A stretch of DNA of 20,239 bases, from NCBI GenBank assembly GCA_016932895.1, contig JAFGCA010000085.1:1-20239 (forward strand). Reading direction: 5' to 3'. The stretch comes from Sedimentisphaerales bacterium. Its GTDB lineage: Bacteria > Planctomycetota > Phycisphaerae > Sedimentisphaerales > SG8-4. Below the pieces are notes generated by a model, which worked only from the letters and a program-made list of their open reading frames with translations, was not told where the DNA came from and searched no databases. The translations under genes and the position numbers were made by a program. Shown piece by piece: positions 1 to 7,312 of the stretch (position 1 is the stretch's first letter; each line of letters starts with the position of its first letter).

Positions 1-1
1 C

Positions 2-547
2 AGCTACGACCTGTTCTGGGACCCCGCAGCATGCGAGGTCGTGGAGGCCGACCAGAAATGGATTCTGGCGGCGATGCAGACATACGGCCCGGAACTGGTC
101 ACCATGCTCTGGCGCATCCTGGGCAACGAGCAGGACGTGTGCGATGCGTACCAGACCACGTTTGTGCACCTGGCCCATCGCGACGGCCGGCAGAGGCCCC
201 GGCGCCTGAAAGCGTATCTGTTTCGCACGGCAAGCAATACGGCCATTTCCATCCTGCGCCGGCAAATGGCCGAGAAGAAAGTGTTGTCGAATGTGGCCGA
301 GGCGCCGTCCGAGGCGGCGGACCCGGGCCGGGATTTCGACACGAGGTATCTGGCCGAAACACTGCGAAGCCACTTGGCGCAACTGCCCACGCATTTGCAG
401 GACGTGATCATGCTGCGCGATCTGGGCGAGCTTTCGTATGCTGAGGTCGCCCGCGCCCTGGGCATTTCGGTAGGGACCGCGCGGGTGTACCGCTGCAAGG
501 CGGTCCAACTGTTGGCGGCGTGGATGAAGACTGGGGAAGAACGATGA
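2..547 (+). CDS. ECF-like RNA polymerase sigma factor, 5' end cut by window edge
   Basis: The frame is open to the left edge and gives at least 181 residues, so the true start may lie outside the window; a GTG at 41 is an internal alternative, but the residues before it (YDLFWDPA) read like real coding sequence. A sigma-2-like region includes the stretch ILGNEQDVCDAYQTTFVHLA and is followed by the basic segment LKAYLFRTASNTAISILRR, which fits core and -10 recognition. The C-terminal part LPTHLQDVIMLRDLGELSYA, then EVARALGISVGTARVYRCKA, is a typical sigma-4 helix-turn-helix for -35 binding. The stop overlaps the next start as ATGA, so the two genes are translationally coupled, as in sigma/anti-sigma pairs. 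Target promoters cannot be told from here. Family assignment is firm; the exact ECF group is not. Confidence 0.88.
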   Translation, partial: SYDLFWDPAACEVVEADQKWILAAMQTYGPELVTMLWRILGNEQDVCDAYQTTFVHLAHRDGRQRPRRLKAYLFRTASNTAISILRRQMAEKKVLSNVAEAPSEAADPGRDFDTRYLAETLRSHLAQLPTHLQDVIMLRDLGELSYAEVARALGISVGTARVYRCKAVQLLAAWMKTGEER

Positions 548-1077
548 AACTCCTGAGACGTGGAGAGATAACCCGTTCGTTCGTTGGGCATAAAGCCGAA
601 CGGAAGCTGTGCCGAAAACTGCGGCGGCGACTGGAGGCGTCGTTGTCGCGCAGCCTTGGCCCCGATGCGCGTTGGGTCCGGCGCCACGTTGCTCAATGCC
701 CGCGCTGTCGTAAGCGGCTGGCCGACCTGGGCCGGGTGGACTGGGCCCTGCGCATCATCAAGTCGCAGCCCCACGGCCTCGATCTCTTGCGACGGGCCAA
801 TACCCGCGCCGTCAGGATGCTCAATCATGAATTGCGCGACGGGGCTCACCAGCGCCGCCTCGACGAGGCCAGCCCCGAACCCGCTCTGATCGAGCGGTGC
901 CGCAGATATGAGAACGTCGCCGTCAACGTCGCGGCCTGCATCGCCATCCTGTTCCTGACGAAAGCGGGGCTCTTCTCCTCCTTCGGCAAGGCCCGCACCG
1001 AGGGCCACCAGGCGATGAAGCAATATTACGCCACCCAGGCCGGCCAAGACCTCGCCGACGAAATCTTCCAAAACTGA
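544..1077 (+). CDS. Putative zinc-finger membrane anti-sigma factor
   Basis: 177 residues starting at an ATG that overlaps the sigma-factor stop (ATGA), with GGGGAAG just upstream. A H-x3-C-x2-C motif (H48, C52, C55, HVAQCPRC) matches the zinc-binding anti-sigma (ZAS) signature. One hydrophobic segment at about residues 125-146 would anchor the protein, leaving a short C-terminal tail of about 30 residues outside. The N-terminus is very basic. Known ZAS proteins sequester the sigma factor encoded beside them; the overlap and motif make that the natural role here. The stretch between zinc finger and membrane segment matches nothing I recognise, and the outer tail is too small for an obvious sensor domain. 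The function is inferred from motif plus context, since overall similarity to a named anti-sigma factor is not visible. Confidence 0.68.
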   Translation: MKLLRRGEITRSFVGHKAERKLCRKLRRRLEASLSRSLGPDARWVRRHVAQCPRCRKRLADLGRVDWALRIIKSQPHGLDLLRRANTRAVRMLNHELRDGAHQRRLDEASPEPALIERCRRYENVAVNVAACIAILFLTKAGLFSSFGKARTEGHQAMKQYYATQAGQDLADEIFQN

Positions 1078-1095
1078 CCCCTCGCACCCCGTCCT

Positions 1096-1116
1096 CGCGC
1101 CGTTGGTCGCGGCGCG
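1096..1116 (+). terminator. GC-rich hairpin after the sigma/anti-sigma pair
   Basis: A perfect 7-bp stem, CGCGCCG (1096-1102) with CGGCGCG (1110-1116), encloses a 7-base loop 19 bases after the anti-sigma stop. No T-run follows, so it is not a canonical intrinsic terminator. It could slow polymerase or protect the 3' end. In such GC-rich DNA a chance stem is quite possible. Confidence 0.3.
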
Positions 1117-1321
1117 TACCACCCACGCAGCGACTCATTTCCGCCACAACTGCAGGGTGTGCCGTGCGCACCGGTTCGCTGTTCCGAATGGTCGTGCAGA
1201 TGGCGCTTGCCGCGCGACGCTTCCCAACGACGGGCGGATGCCGTATGCTTGGCGATTCCCGACAGCAGGGATGTCGGATCGTTGGTTGGCGTTCAGGAAT
1301 TCACAGGAGCCATGGGTAAAG

Positions 1322-2035
1322 ATGATCGATTCTTCGGACAAGCCGGAAGCGCAAGAGAGCGGGGCCGAGACGACTGGTGCGGAATCGTCATTCGACCGGG
1401 CGGCACAGACGTGGGATGACAAGCCGGACCGAGTGGAACTGGCGGCCGCCGTTGCCGAGGCGATGGTCCATGCGGTTCCCCTGACGCGGCAGATGCAGAT
1501 CATGGACTTCGGGTGTGGGAGCGGACTGATTGCCCGGGCGCTGGCGGGGAGGGTTCGTTCGGTCGTGGCCGCCGACACCTCGGCGGAAATGCTCGCGGTG
1601 TTGGAGAGCAAGGCTAAAACCGCCGGCCTGGAGAACATCCAGCCTCTTCTGCTGGAGGCGCGATATGAATCTCAGGCCGGCGTTTCGTACGATGCGATTG
1701 TCAGCAGCATGGTTCTTCACCATATCGAAGACATCCCCGCGTTGCTGAGGCAGTTGGCTCAGTGGTGTCGTCGGGGCGGCTGGATCGCTCTGGCCGACCT
1801 GGAGCCGGAGGACGGGACCTTTCACCGCAACACCCGGACAGTCTTTCACTACGGATTCGATCCGGCCGCTTTGGCATCGCAACTGGAGGGCCTTGGATTT
1901 GTGATCCGGAGCATGCGAACCGTTCACAATATCCGGCGTGCGCCCGCCGAAGGCGCTGCGCTGCGGGGCTATCCGGTCTTCCTCCTGATTGCGGAGAAGA
2001 CCCGGCCGGGCGGGATGAGCCTCGGCGAAGGATGA
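1322..2035 (+). CDS. Class I SAM-dependent methyltransferase
   Basis: 237 residues of a Rossmann-fold methyltransferase of the UbiE/Methyltransf_11 type. Motif I is DFGCGSG (residues 62-68), followed by the acidic end of strand 2 at VVAADTSAEML and the motif SSMVLHHIEDIP (about 128-139). The N-terminal FDRAAQTWDDKPDRVELA is typical of small-molecule methyltransferases of this kind. No signal peptide is seen, so it should act in the cytoplasm on an unknown acceptor. I chose ATG 1322; AGGAG at 1305-1309 is 12 bases upstream, which is a little far. In-frame ATG 1271 would add 17 residues but lacks a ribosome-binding site. The gene stands alone, 245 bases after the anti-sigma gene, and converges on the next operon. 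No link to glycan breakdown is evident. Confidence 0.85.
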   Translation: MIDSSDKPEAQESGAETTGAESSFDRAAQTWDDKPDRVELAAAVAEAMVHAVPLTRQMQIMDFGCGSGLIARALAGRVRSVVAADTSAEMLAVLESKAKTAGLENIQPLLLEARYESQAGVSYDAIVSSMVLHHIEDIPALLRQLAQWCRRGGWIALADLEPEDGTFHRNTRTVFHYGFDPAALASQLEGLGFVIRSMRTVHNIRRAPAEGAALRGYPVFLLIAEKTRPGGMSLGEG

Positions 2036-2106
2036 TGCAGTACCGAACATTGGCGTCATTGCGCCGGACGCGCCATGCGCACCGGTCCCTGCTGCGAAAT
2101 GCGGTG

Positions 2107-3891
2107 CTACTCCTGCACGACGACCTTAACCTTTTGCGTCACCGGTAATTCCCCCGTTCTGCCGGCAACGGTGACGATGTGAATCCCTGGTTGCTTGAAT
2201 GTGTGAGCGAGGGCGGAATAGGGGCGGTAGTCCTGAACGACACTCCCGTCGCCGAAATCGATCTGAATGTTCTCCACTCCCAGACCCTGAGGCCAGATCC
2301 GAAACGAAACCGGTTGATCCACCCGAAGTCCCCGAGAGGGTTTGTACGTTGCAAAGAGGATGGGAACGATGTCTTCAGGAGCAGACCGGGAATAGACTTT
2401 GACCTTGCAGAAATCCACATCGCTGTTTCCCCGGTTGTCCGTGACCCAGAGGGTTGCCATGTAACAGCCGGGCTTCTCGTAGACCTTCTTCGCCCGGGGT
2501 CCGCGCGCAGAGGTCCCGTCATGGAATTCCCATTTGCAGGAGGTGATGTTCGAGCCGAACGCCAGCGAGTTCGAGCCATCGAAGAGCACGGTATCGCCGG
2601 TGCGGGCCACTTTGTGAGGCCGCGCGACGGCGTAGAGGTCCTTTCCAGCCTCGGCCCGATACGCTGCGACCAGCCACGGGTAGAGATTGAGATTGCGATT
2701 CAGACGGCCCACCGTCATCGCCGTTTTCGACACGTACGTTCCCACATGAAGGTGTGAGAAATTGCCCGACGCGCCTCTTCTGCCCAGCATGGCGACCCAC
2801 TGACCACGCTTCACCGGCGCGCCGACCTTGATTTCGGAGAGAATCGAATCGAGGTGGCCGTAGTACAGTACGACGCCCCGGTCGTCCTGGATGGCGAGGT
2901 CGCCCTGTTCGCGGCCGACCTGCACGACAACGCCGTCGATGCAGCTCAGAACCTTCTGTCGGCCTTCATAGCCGGCCAGATCGACGCCGTAGTTGTGATA
3001 GAAACGCTGACCCACGGGATCTCCGTCCCGGTGGCCCAGGTGAACCGGCTCGTTGTAACCCTGCATGCCCTGGGAGAACAACCGGTACCCGGGCAGGGGA
3101 AAGCAAAACAAGTCCGTGTTCACGATGGGATCGCCAGCGTCCCACAGGGAAAACTGGACTCGCTTGGGCAGGGCGAGCCAGGCGGAGGTTGTGTCGGCCT
3201 GGATGCGCATCCCTTGCGTTTCCGTGGGCATCACGTACGGCGCGCACGTCAACTCGATGGGCTTGCCGTCGATCTCAACCTCCATGTCCGCCCGGCGCTT
3301 GAGGTTGACGACGGCGTCTTCGTATTCTGTGACCCATATAAGGCGAATTTCTTTTTCGGTGCCGTTGTTGAGGCGAAACCTGTAGGTCTCCCCCGGGTCG
3401 AGGTATACGAAGCGCTGGGTCGAGTATTTGATTTTCCTCGTCTGCTCGGGCGTCATTTCGTGCTCGCGCCCGGAGGTGGCGCCTTCGATCTCGATGAGAT
3501 GGTGGGTGATGCCCTCCCGGAACAGGAACGGCCCCTCGAAGCAGAGCACTCCCTCCTCGCGCCAGACCTTGTCATATCGGGTGGAGATCCTGCCGTCGGC
3601 ATGTTTGAACAGCAGCCGTCCGGCCGCGTCGACAACCCACGTGGTTTCGTTGGGGCTGCCGATGCCTTCGATGGAGCCATCGGCCCTCAGCAGGGCGATG
3701 CCGTTGACACCGCCTCCATCCTCTGAGCTCCAGGAGAACTCAAAGCGTTTTCCGCTCAGAGTTTCTCTGTCGACCGCGACCTTCTCCGCCGTGGCGTCGT
3801 CGGACCCTGCGAGCGTACCGGCGGGCAGCCACAGAAAACACGCGGCACAGAGGACATACAGAGGCAAGATACTCCCGACCGTTCTCATCAT
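2107..3891 (-). CDS. Secreted M23 (LytM-type) metallopeptidase with C-terminal PKD domains
   Basis: 594 residues with an N-terminal hydrophobic signal sequence (about residues 3-29). A beta-rich N-terminal half of unknown family is followed by an M23 domain at about 285-400. It contains YHNYGVDLAG (H299, D304), LYYGHLDS (H346) and FSHLHVG (H380, H382), the residues expected to bind zinc and activate water. Two PKD-like beta-sandwich repeats follow (about 420-500 and 510-594), with WEFHDGTS, DFGDGSVV and HTFKQPG motifs. M23 enzymes usually cut peptidoglycan cross-bridges; here the PKD repeats and position last in a glycan-degrading gene run suggest an outer-surface or secreted role. The first zinc motif is H-x4-D instead of the usual H-x3-D, so activity is uncertain. 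The start is set by AAGGAAAG before a double ATG. Confidence 0.82.
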   Translation of the reverse strand: MMRTVGSILPLYVLCAACFLWLPAGTLAGSDDATAEKVAVDRETLSGKRFEFSWSSEDGGGVNGIALLRADGSIEGIGSPNETTWVVDAAGRLLFKHADGRISTRYDKVWREEGVLCFEGPFLFREGITHHLIEIEGATSGREHEMTPEQTRKIKYSTQRFVYLDPGETYRFRLNNGTEKEIRLIWVTEYEDAVVNLKRRADMEVEIDGKPIELTCAPYVMPTETQGMRIQADTTSAWLALPKRVQFSLWDAGDPIVNTDLFCFPLPGYRLFSQGMQGYNEPVHLGHRDGDPVGQRFYHNYGVDLAGYEGRQKVLSCIDGVVVQVGREQGDLAIQDDRGVVLYYGHLDSILSEIKVGAPVKRGQWVAMLGRRGASGNFSHLHVGTYVSKTAMTVGRLNRNLNLYPWLVAAYRAEAGKDLYAVARPHKVARTGDTVLFDGSNSLAFGSNITSCKWEFHDGTSARGPRAKKVYEKPGCYMATLWVTDNRGNSDVDFCKVKVYSRSAPEDIVPILFATYKPSRGLRVDQPVSFRIWPQGLGVENIQIDFGDGSVVQDYRPYSALAHTFKQPGIHIVTVAGRTGELPVTQKVKVVVQE

Positions 3892-3895
3892 CGCA

Positions 3896-3903
3896 CTTTC
3901 CTT
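3896..3903 (-). promoter_or_regulatory. Ribosome-binding site that fixes the M23 start
   Basis: AAGGAAAG lies four bases before ATGATG on the minus strand. It favours starting at 3891 and not at the upstream in-frame ATG at 3909, which would place this site inside the coding region. Confidence 0.6.
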
Positions 3904-3944
3904 CCACATACCGGTTCATTTCCCAGCGCTTGCGAATACGGATT

Positions 3945-5489
3945 TCATGCCGGTTCCATGGTCAGTTCCACGGCCGAGACGGACGCGGCGGGAAAGGTCC
4001 AGGCCAGGTCCGGCTCCAGAGTCTTTTCTTTCGCAAAGACGCACTCCGGACGGTACTCGAACACCTCGAACTCCGGATCCAGGTCGAACCAGTACACCTG
4101 CCCACCGGCGATCCTTGTCCCCTGGATTTGGAAAGCGCATTTGACCGGCTGCGTTCGACGCGTGTTGACCACGTGGAGGAAGAGGCGGTTGCCCGTGCGG
4201 CTGGCCGTGACATCGAGCCCGTCGGGCGTCCGCGCGACCGAGACATTCTGCTTGCCGGAGTGCTTGCGGTACAGGCTCATCACCATGGCCACCGGCATCA
4301 TGAACGAGCGGCCGCCGGGAACGGGAATCATGACGGCATTGTTTTGCCAGCGCGTGCCGCAGAAGTCGGCCAAGGTGGCGATTTTGAGCAGGTCGCCGTT
4401 TCTCTCGTGCACGTTCATAATGCGCGCATTGGCCACGCCGGCTGCCCACGTCGACAGCACCTCGCACCGGTTTCGCCCGGGCAGGCCGAAATGGCATTCG
4501 GTCATGGCCAGAGGAATGCCGTACCGGGCGACCTGGCTGCGCATGTCATTGAGCTTTGCTTCCTGGGTTTTGCAGGTCTTCATCAGGTAGGCCCAGGTTT
4601 TGGCGGGGTCCTTGCGGTATTCGATTCCGTGGAGCGGCGAGTCCGCTCCGCCGGGTCCAAAGCCGTTGTGGAAGGCGATGTACTGAAGCTCCTGTCCGGC
4701 GATCTCGGCCATCCGGGCGGCCCAGCCGCTGTCTCCCCATCCGATGATGTCGATGGTTGGATCGGCCTTGCGCATGGCCCGGGCGAATTCCACCGTTTTC
4801 TTTGCCGCCGTATCCACGTCGATCGCGGCGCCGTATGAGGTTTCGTTGCCGATCTGCCAGAGTCTTACGTTGTAGGGGGCCGGGACGCCGTGTTGACGCC
4901 GCAGGGTGTTGGCGGGGCTGTTGCAGTAGTCCACCCATTCGGCGGCTTCGGTGGCATTGCCCGAACGGATGCGGCCCTTGGGCGACGTCGCCCAGTACGT
5001 GCGCCCGTCCGACTCGAAATTCACCACAATCAGAGGATCGGCCGCCACCCGTCGGCAGAACTCCACGAACTCGCGCGTTCCCACCTGGTTGTTGTAGATG
5101 CCGCCCCAGAGCTGGTTGAGCATGGGGCGGCGCCGGTCCATCGGGCCGACGCCTTCCTTCCAGCGGTAGTAGGAGCAGAAGCATCCTCCCCAACGCATCA
5201 GCGTCGGAGCCAGCTCCTGAGTGATCTCGACGACGTCCTCGCGCCAGCGGTCGGCCCCAAAGTCCCAGGCGGCATCCACCGAGCCGTCCGTGACGCCCAG
5301 GGGTTCCATGAACTGCATGTAGAGATAAGGCGAGAGGTCGAACCTCGGTTCTGGATCGACCGATATGAAATCACTGGTCTCCATACGGCCTTGCTGTCCC
5401 GCCAACGGTCCTGCGGTACAGGCCGCAGCGGCGCAGCTTAGTCCCATGGCTTTCAGGAAGTCACGACGTCCCAATTGACTCTGGCTCAT
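3945..5489 (-). CDS. Tat-exported GH51-like glycoside hydrolase (alpha-L-arabinofuranosidase-like)
   Basis: 514 residues. The leader has a twin-arginine motif (GRRDFLKAMG, residues 7-16) and a Cys at 24 that could be a weak lipobox. The TIM-barrel part has RWGGCFCSYYRWKEGVGP (99-116), REFVEFCRRVAADPLIVVN (139-157), WQIGNETSYG (211-220) and AMTECHFG (328-335). In clan GH-A family GH51, the Glu of GNE (E216) is the acid/base and the later Glu (E331) the nucleophile, and both are in place. A beta-sandwich C-terminal domain follows, as in arabinofuranosidases. GH51 members release alpha-L-arabinofuranose, but some have endoglucanase or other activity, so the substrate is open. It lies 47 bases after the sulfatase gene, probably in one transcript. 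Start chosen from GGGAGG five bases upstream of ATG 5489. Confidence 0.82.
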   Translation of the reverse strand: MSQSQLGRRDFLKAMGLSCAAAACTAGPLAGQQGRMETSDFISVDPEPRFDLSPYLYMQFMEPLGVTDGSVDAAWDFGADRWREDVVEITQELAPTLMRWGGCFCSYYRWKEGVGPMDRRRPMLNQLWGGIYNNQVGTREFVEFCRRVAADPLIVVNFESDGRTYWATSPKGRIRSGNATEAAEWVDYCNSPANTLRRQHGVPAPYNVRLWQIGNETSYGAAIDVDTAAKKTVEFARAMRKADPTIDIIGWGDSGWAARMAEIAGQELQYIAFHNGFGPGGADSPLHGIEYRKDPAKTWAYLMKTCKTQEAKLNDMRSQVARYGIPLAMTECHFGLPGRNRCEVLSTWAAGVANARIMNVHERNGDLLKIATLADFCGTRWQNNAVMIPVPGGRSFMMPVAMVMSLYRKHSGKQNVSVARTPDGLDVTASRTGNRLFLHVVNTRRTQPVKCAFQIQGTRIAGGQVYWFDLDPEFEVFEYRPECVFAKEKTLEPDLAWTFPAASVSAVELTMEPA

Positions 5490-5494
5490 GGTTG

Positions 5495-5500
5495 CCTCCC
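5495..5500 (-). promoter_or_regulatory. Ribosome-binding site of the GH51-like gene
   Basis: GGGAGG, five bases before ATG 5489. It selects the start that leaves the Tat motif eight residues from the N-terminus, and rules out an upstream ATG at 5540 that would overlap the sulfatase. Confidence 0.65.
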
Positions 5501-5536
5501 GTGAAAGAGACGATTGCGTCCGCGCTCTTGCGCGTG

Positions 5537-7186
5537 TCATTTACCTTTTCCGGGGGTGGGGCCCGCCTGCCGGCGAAACTGATCCTCGTACTTCTGCCAC
5601 AATTGCGACATCTGCGTCACTTTGTCCGGATACGCGTGTGCCAGGTCTGTCGATTCGCAGCGATCGGTACTCAAGTTGTAGAGCTCCCACGGGCCGTCTT
5701 TGCCTTTGGCGACCAGCTTCCAGTTGCCGACTCGAATCGCCCGGTTGGTCATGTGATGGAAGTAGATGTACTCATGGGCGATGGTGTTATCTCCGGCAAA
5801 GGCCGGCCGAAGGCTTGTACCCGGCAGAGGCGGGGCCGTTTTGCCGTTCCACTGCGGCGAGAAATTCGCGCCTCCCGCCACGTCCAGGACGGTCGGCAGG
5901 ACGTCGATGAAATGGCAGGGATCGTGGCGCAGCTCACCGCGCGCCTTCAGGCCCGCCGGCCAGTGGACGATCAGAGGCGACGAGATCCCGCCCTCATGGA
6001 CCCAGGATTTGTGCAGGCGAAACGGGGTGTTGGCCGCACTGGACCACCCCGGCCCGAGGCACAGATAGGAACGTGCCGACCCGGGCGCTGCGGATGGATC
6101 GTGCTTGTCGCCGCGAATGATCTGTTCGGCGCTTGCGCCGTTATCGGAGACGAAAAGAACCAGCGTGTCCTCAAGGGCGTTCATCTTCCTGACCTGATCG
6201 AGCACGCGTCCGATCTCTTGATCCATGCGGTCGATCATGGCGGCGTGGATGGCCATCTTCGTGGCCTGGAACTCCTTCTGCTCTTCGGTCAGATCCTTCC
6301 ACGGTACGGCCCGGTCCGCCTCGCCGGGGCCGATCATCTCTTGCAGTTTGTCCCGGGAGAAGTTCCAGCCTGGAATGACATCCGGCTCAAAGCCGGCCGC
6401 CCGGCAGTTCACCAGCTTCATCTCGCGCTGGCGTTTCCATCGTTGCTGGCCGATGACGTCCCAGCCCTGGAGGTAGCGGTCGCGGTATCGGGCGATGTCC
6501 TTCTGCAGCGCGTGCAGCGGAAAGTGCGGGCAGGTAAAGGCCAGGTAGCAATAGAACGGCTGGTCGTGATGCTCCTCGGCGTGTTCCTTGAGGAAGTCGG
6601 TGGCGTAGTTGGCGATGGTGCTCGTGACGTAGAAGTCGGTGTCGGGCGGAACGGGAGCGAGCTTGCGGTCGTCCAGGGCATGGTTCTTCGGGGAAAAGAA
6701 CCGGTCGTGGTCGTGCAGGACGTACGAATGGTCGAACCCGCCGTCCGCCACCGGTTTGGGCGCGTTTCGCAGGTGCCACTTGCCCGAGTGATAGCAGCGG
6801 TATCCCAGGGGCTTGAGGTAGTGGGGCGCCACCCGCGCCCATTCGGGCAATCGCCCTCGGACCGGGTCCATGCGAACCTGTTGCGGATAGTAGCCCGTCA
6901 AGAGGGCGGTTCGCGAGGGCCAGCACCGGCCCGTGGAGTAGCACTGGGTGAATCGCAGGCCGTTGGCTGCGAGGCGATCGAGGTTGGGCGTGCCGATTTC
7001 GCCGCCGTAGCAGCCGGCGTCGGCGTAGCCCATGTCGTCGGCCACGATGACCAGGATGTTTGGTTTCCGCGCGGCGCCGGCTGCCTGACTGCGGGCCTTG
7101 GAGGCCCACTTGCCCAGGACCAGAGCCGGTGCTGCCGCCACGGTTTTTCTGAGGAATTCACGTCGGGCCATACTCGCAGTTGCCAT
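5537..7186 (-). CDS. Tat-exported formylglycine sulfatase (S1 family)
   Basis: 549 residues. The leader carries a twin-arginine motif (ARREFLRK, residues 7-14). The catalytic region starts with PNILVIVADDMGY (42-54), where D50 and D51 should bind calcium. The signature GRCWPSRTALLTG (86-98) matches C-x-P-x-R, so C88 is the residue converted to formylglycine. H138 in SGKWHLR and DNG (348-350) supply further active-site and metal positions. The C-terminal part (YFHHMTNRAIRVGNWKLVAK, then WELYNLSTD) is the usual sulfatase end. It should remove sulfate esters from a polysaccharide or oligosaccharide in the periplasm. Being Cys-type, it needs a maturation enzyme, which is not in the window. Subfamily and regiospecificity cannot be read by eye. 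It probably shares a transcript with the GH51-like gene. Confidence 0.92.
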   Translation of the reverse strand: MATASMARREFLRKTVAAAPALVLGKWASKARSQAAGAARKPNILVIVADDMGYADAGCYGGEIGTPNLDRLAANGLRFTQCYSTGRCWPSRTALLTGYYPQQVRMDPVRGRLPEWARVAPHYLKPLGYRCYHSGKWHLRNAPKPVADGGFDHSYVLHDHDRFFSPKNHALDDRKLAPVPPDTDFYVTSTIANYATDFLKEHAEEHHDQPFYCYLAFTCPHFPLHALQKDIARYRDRYLQGWDVIGQQRWKRQREMKLVNCRAAGFEPDVIPGWNFSRDKLQEMIGPGEADRAVPWKDLTEEQKEFQATKMAIHAAMIDRMDQEIGRVLDQVRKMNALEDTLVLFVSDNGASAEQIIRGDKHDPSAAPGSARSYLCLGPGWSSAANTPFRLHKSWVHEGGISSPLIVHWPAGLKARGELRHDPCHFIDVLPTVLDVAGGANFSPQWNGKTAPPLPGTSLRPAFAGDNTIAHEYIYFHHMTNRAIRVGNWKLVAKGKDGPWELYNLSTDRCESTDLAHAYPDKVTQMSQLWQKYEDQFRRQAGPTPGKGK

Positions 7187-7195
7187 CTCTCTTTG

Positions 7196-7201
7196 CCTCC
7201 C
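7196..7201 (-). promoter_or_regulatory. Ribosome-binding site of the sulfatase gene
   Basis: GGGAGG, nine bases before ATG 7186, the same sequence as precedes the GH51-like gene. It supports this ATG over one at 7249. Confidence 0.6.
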
Positions 7202-7312
7202 GTTTTTCTGTGACAGTGTGTTTGTATATCCAGGGACTTCGCATGCCATCCTATCAGGTTCGGGGCCTGCATTCCAGGATCGTTTGTGACGTGGAGCGGC
7301 CCGGGCGTCGGG

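Noticed and set aside
31..444. Plus-strand open frame overlapping the sigma factor in another frame
   Set aside because: The sigma-2 and sigma-4 motifs lie in the other frame, and that frame is the one coupled to the anti-sigma gene.
2036..2106. Possible bidirectional terminator between the converging methyltransferase and M23 genes
   Set aside because: No clear stem with a T-run could be found in the 71 bases.
5492..7213. Long open frame on the plus strand opposite the sulfatase
   Set aside because: It is the high-GC mirror of a clear sulfatase with intact active-site motifs; the product shows no recognisable domain and no ribosome-binding site was seen.
7187..7312. Possible promoter before the sulfatase
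   Set aside because: A TATACA word exists on the minus strand but no acceptable -35 box at normal spacing was seen, so it is not listed.
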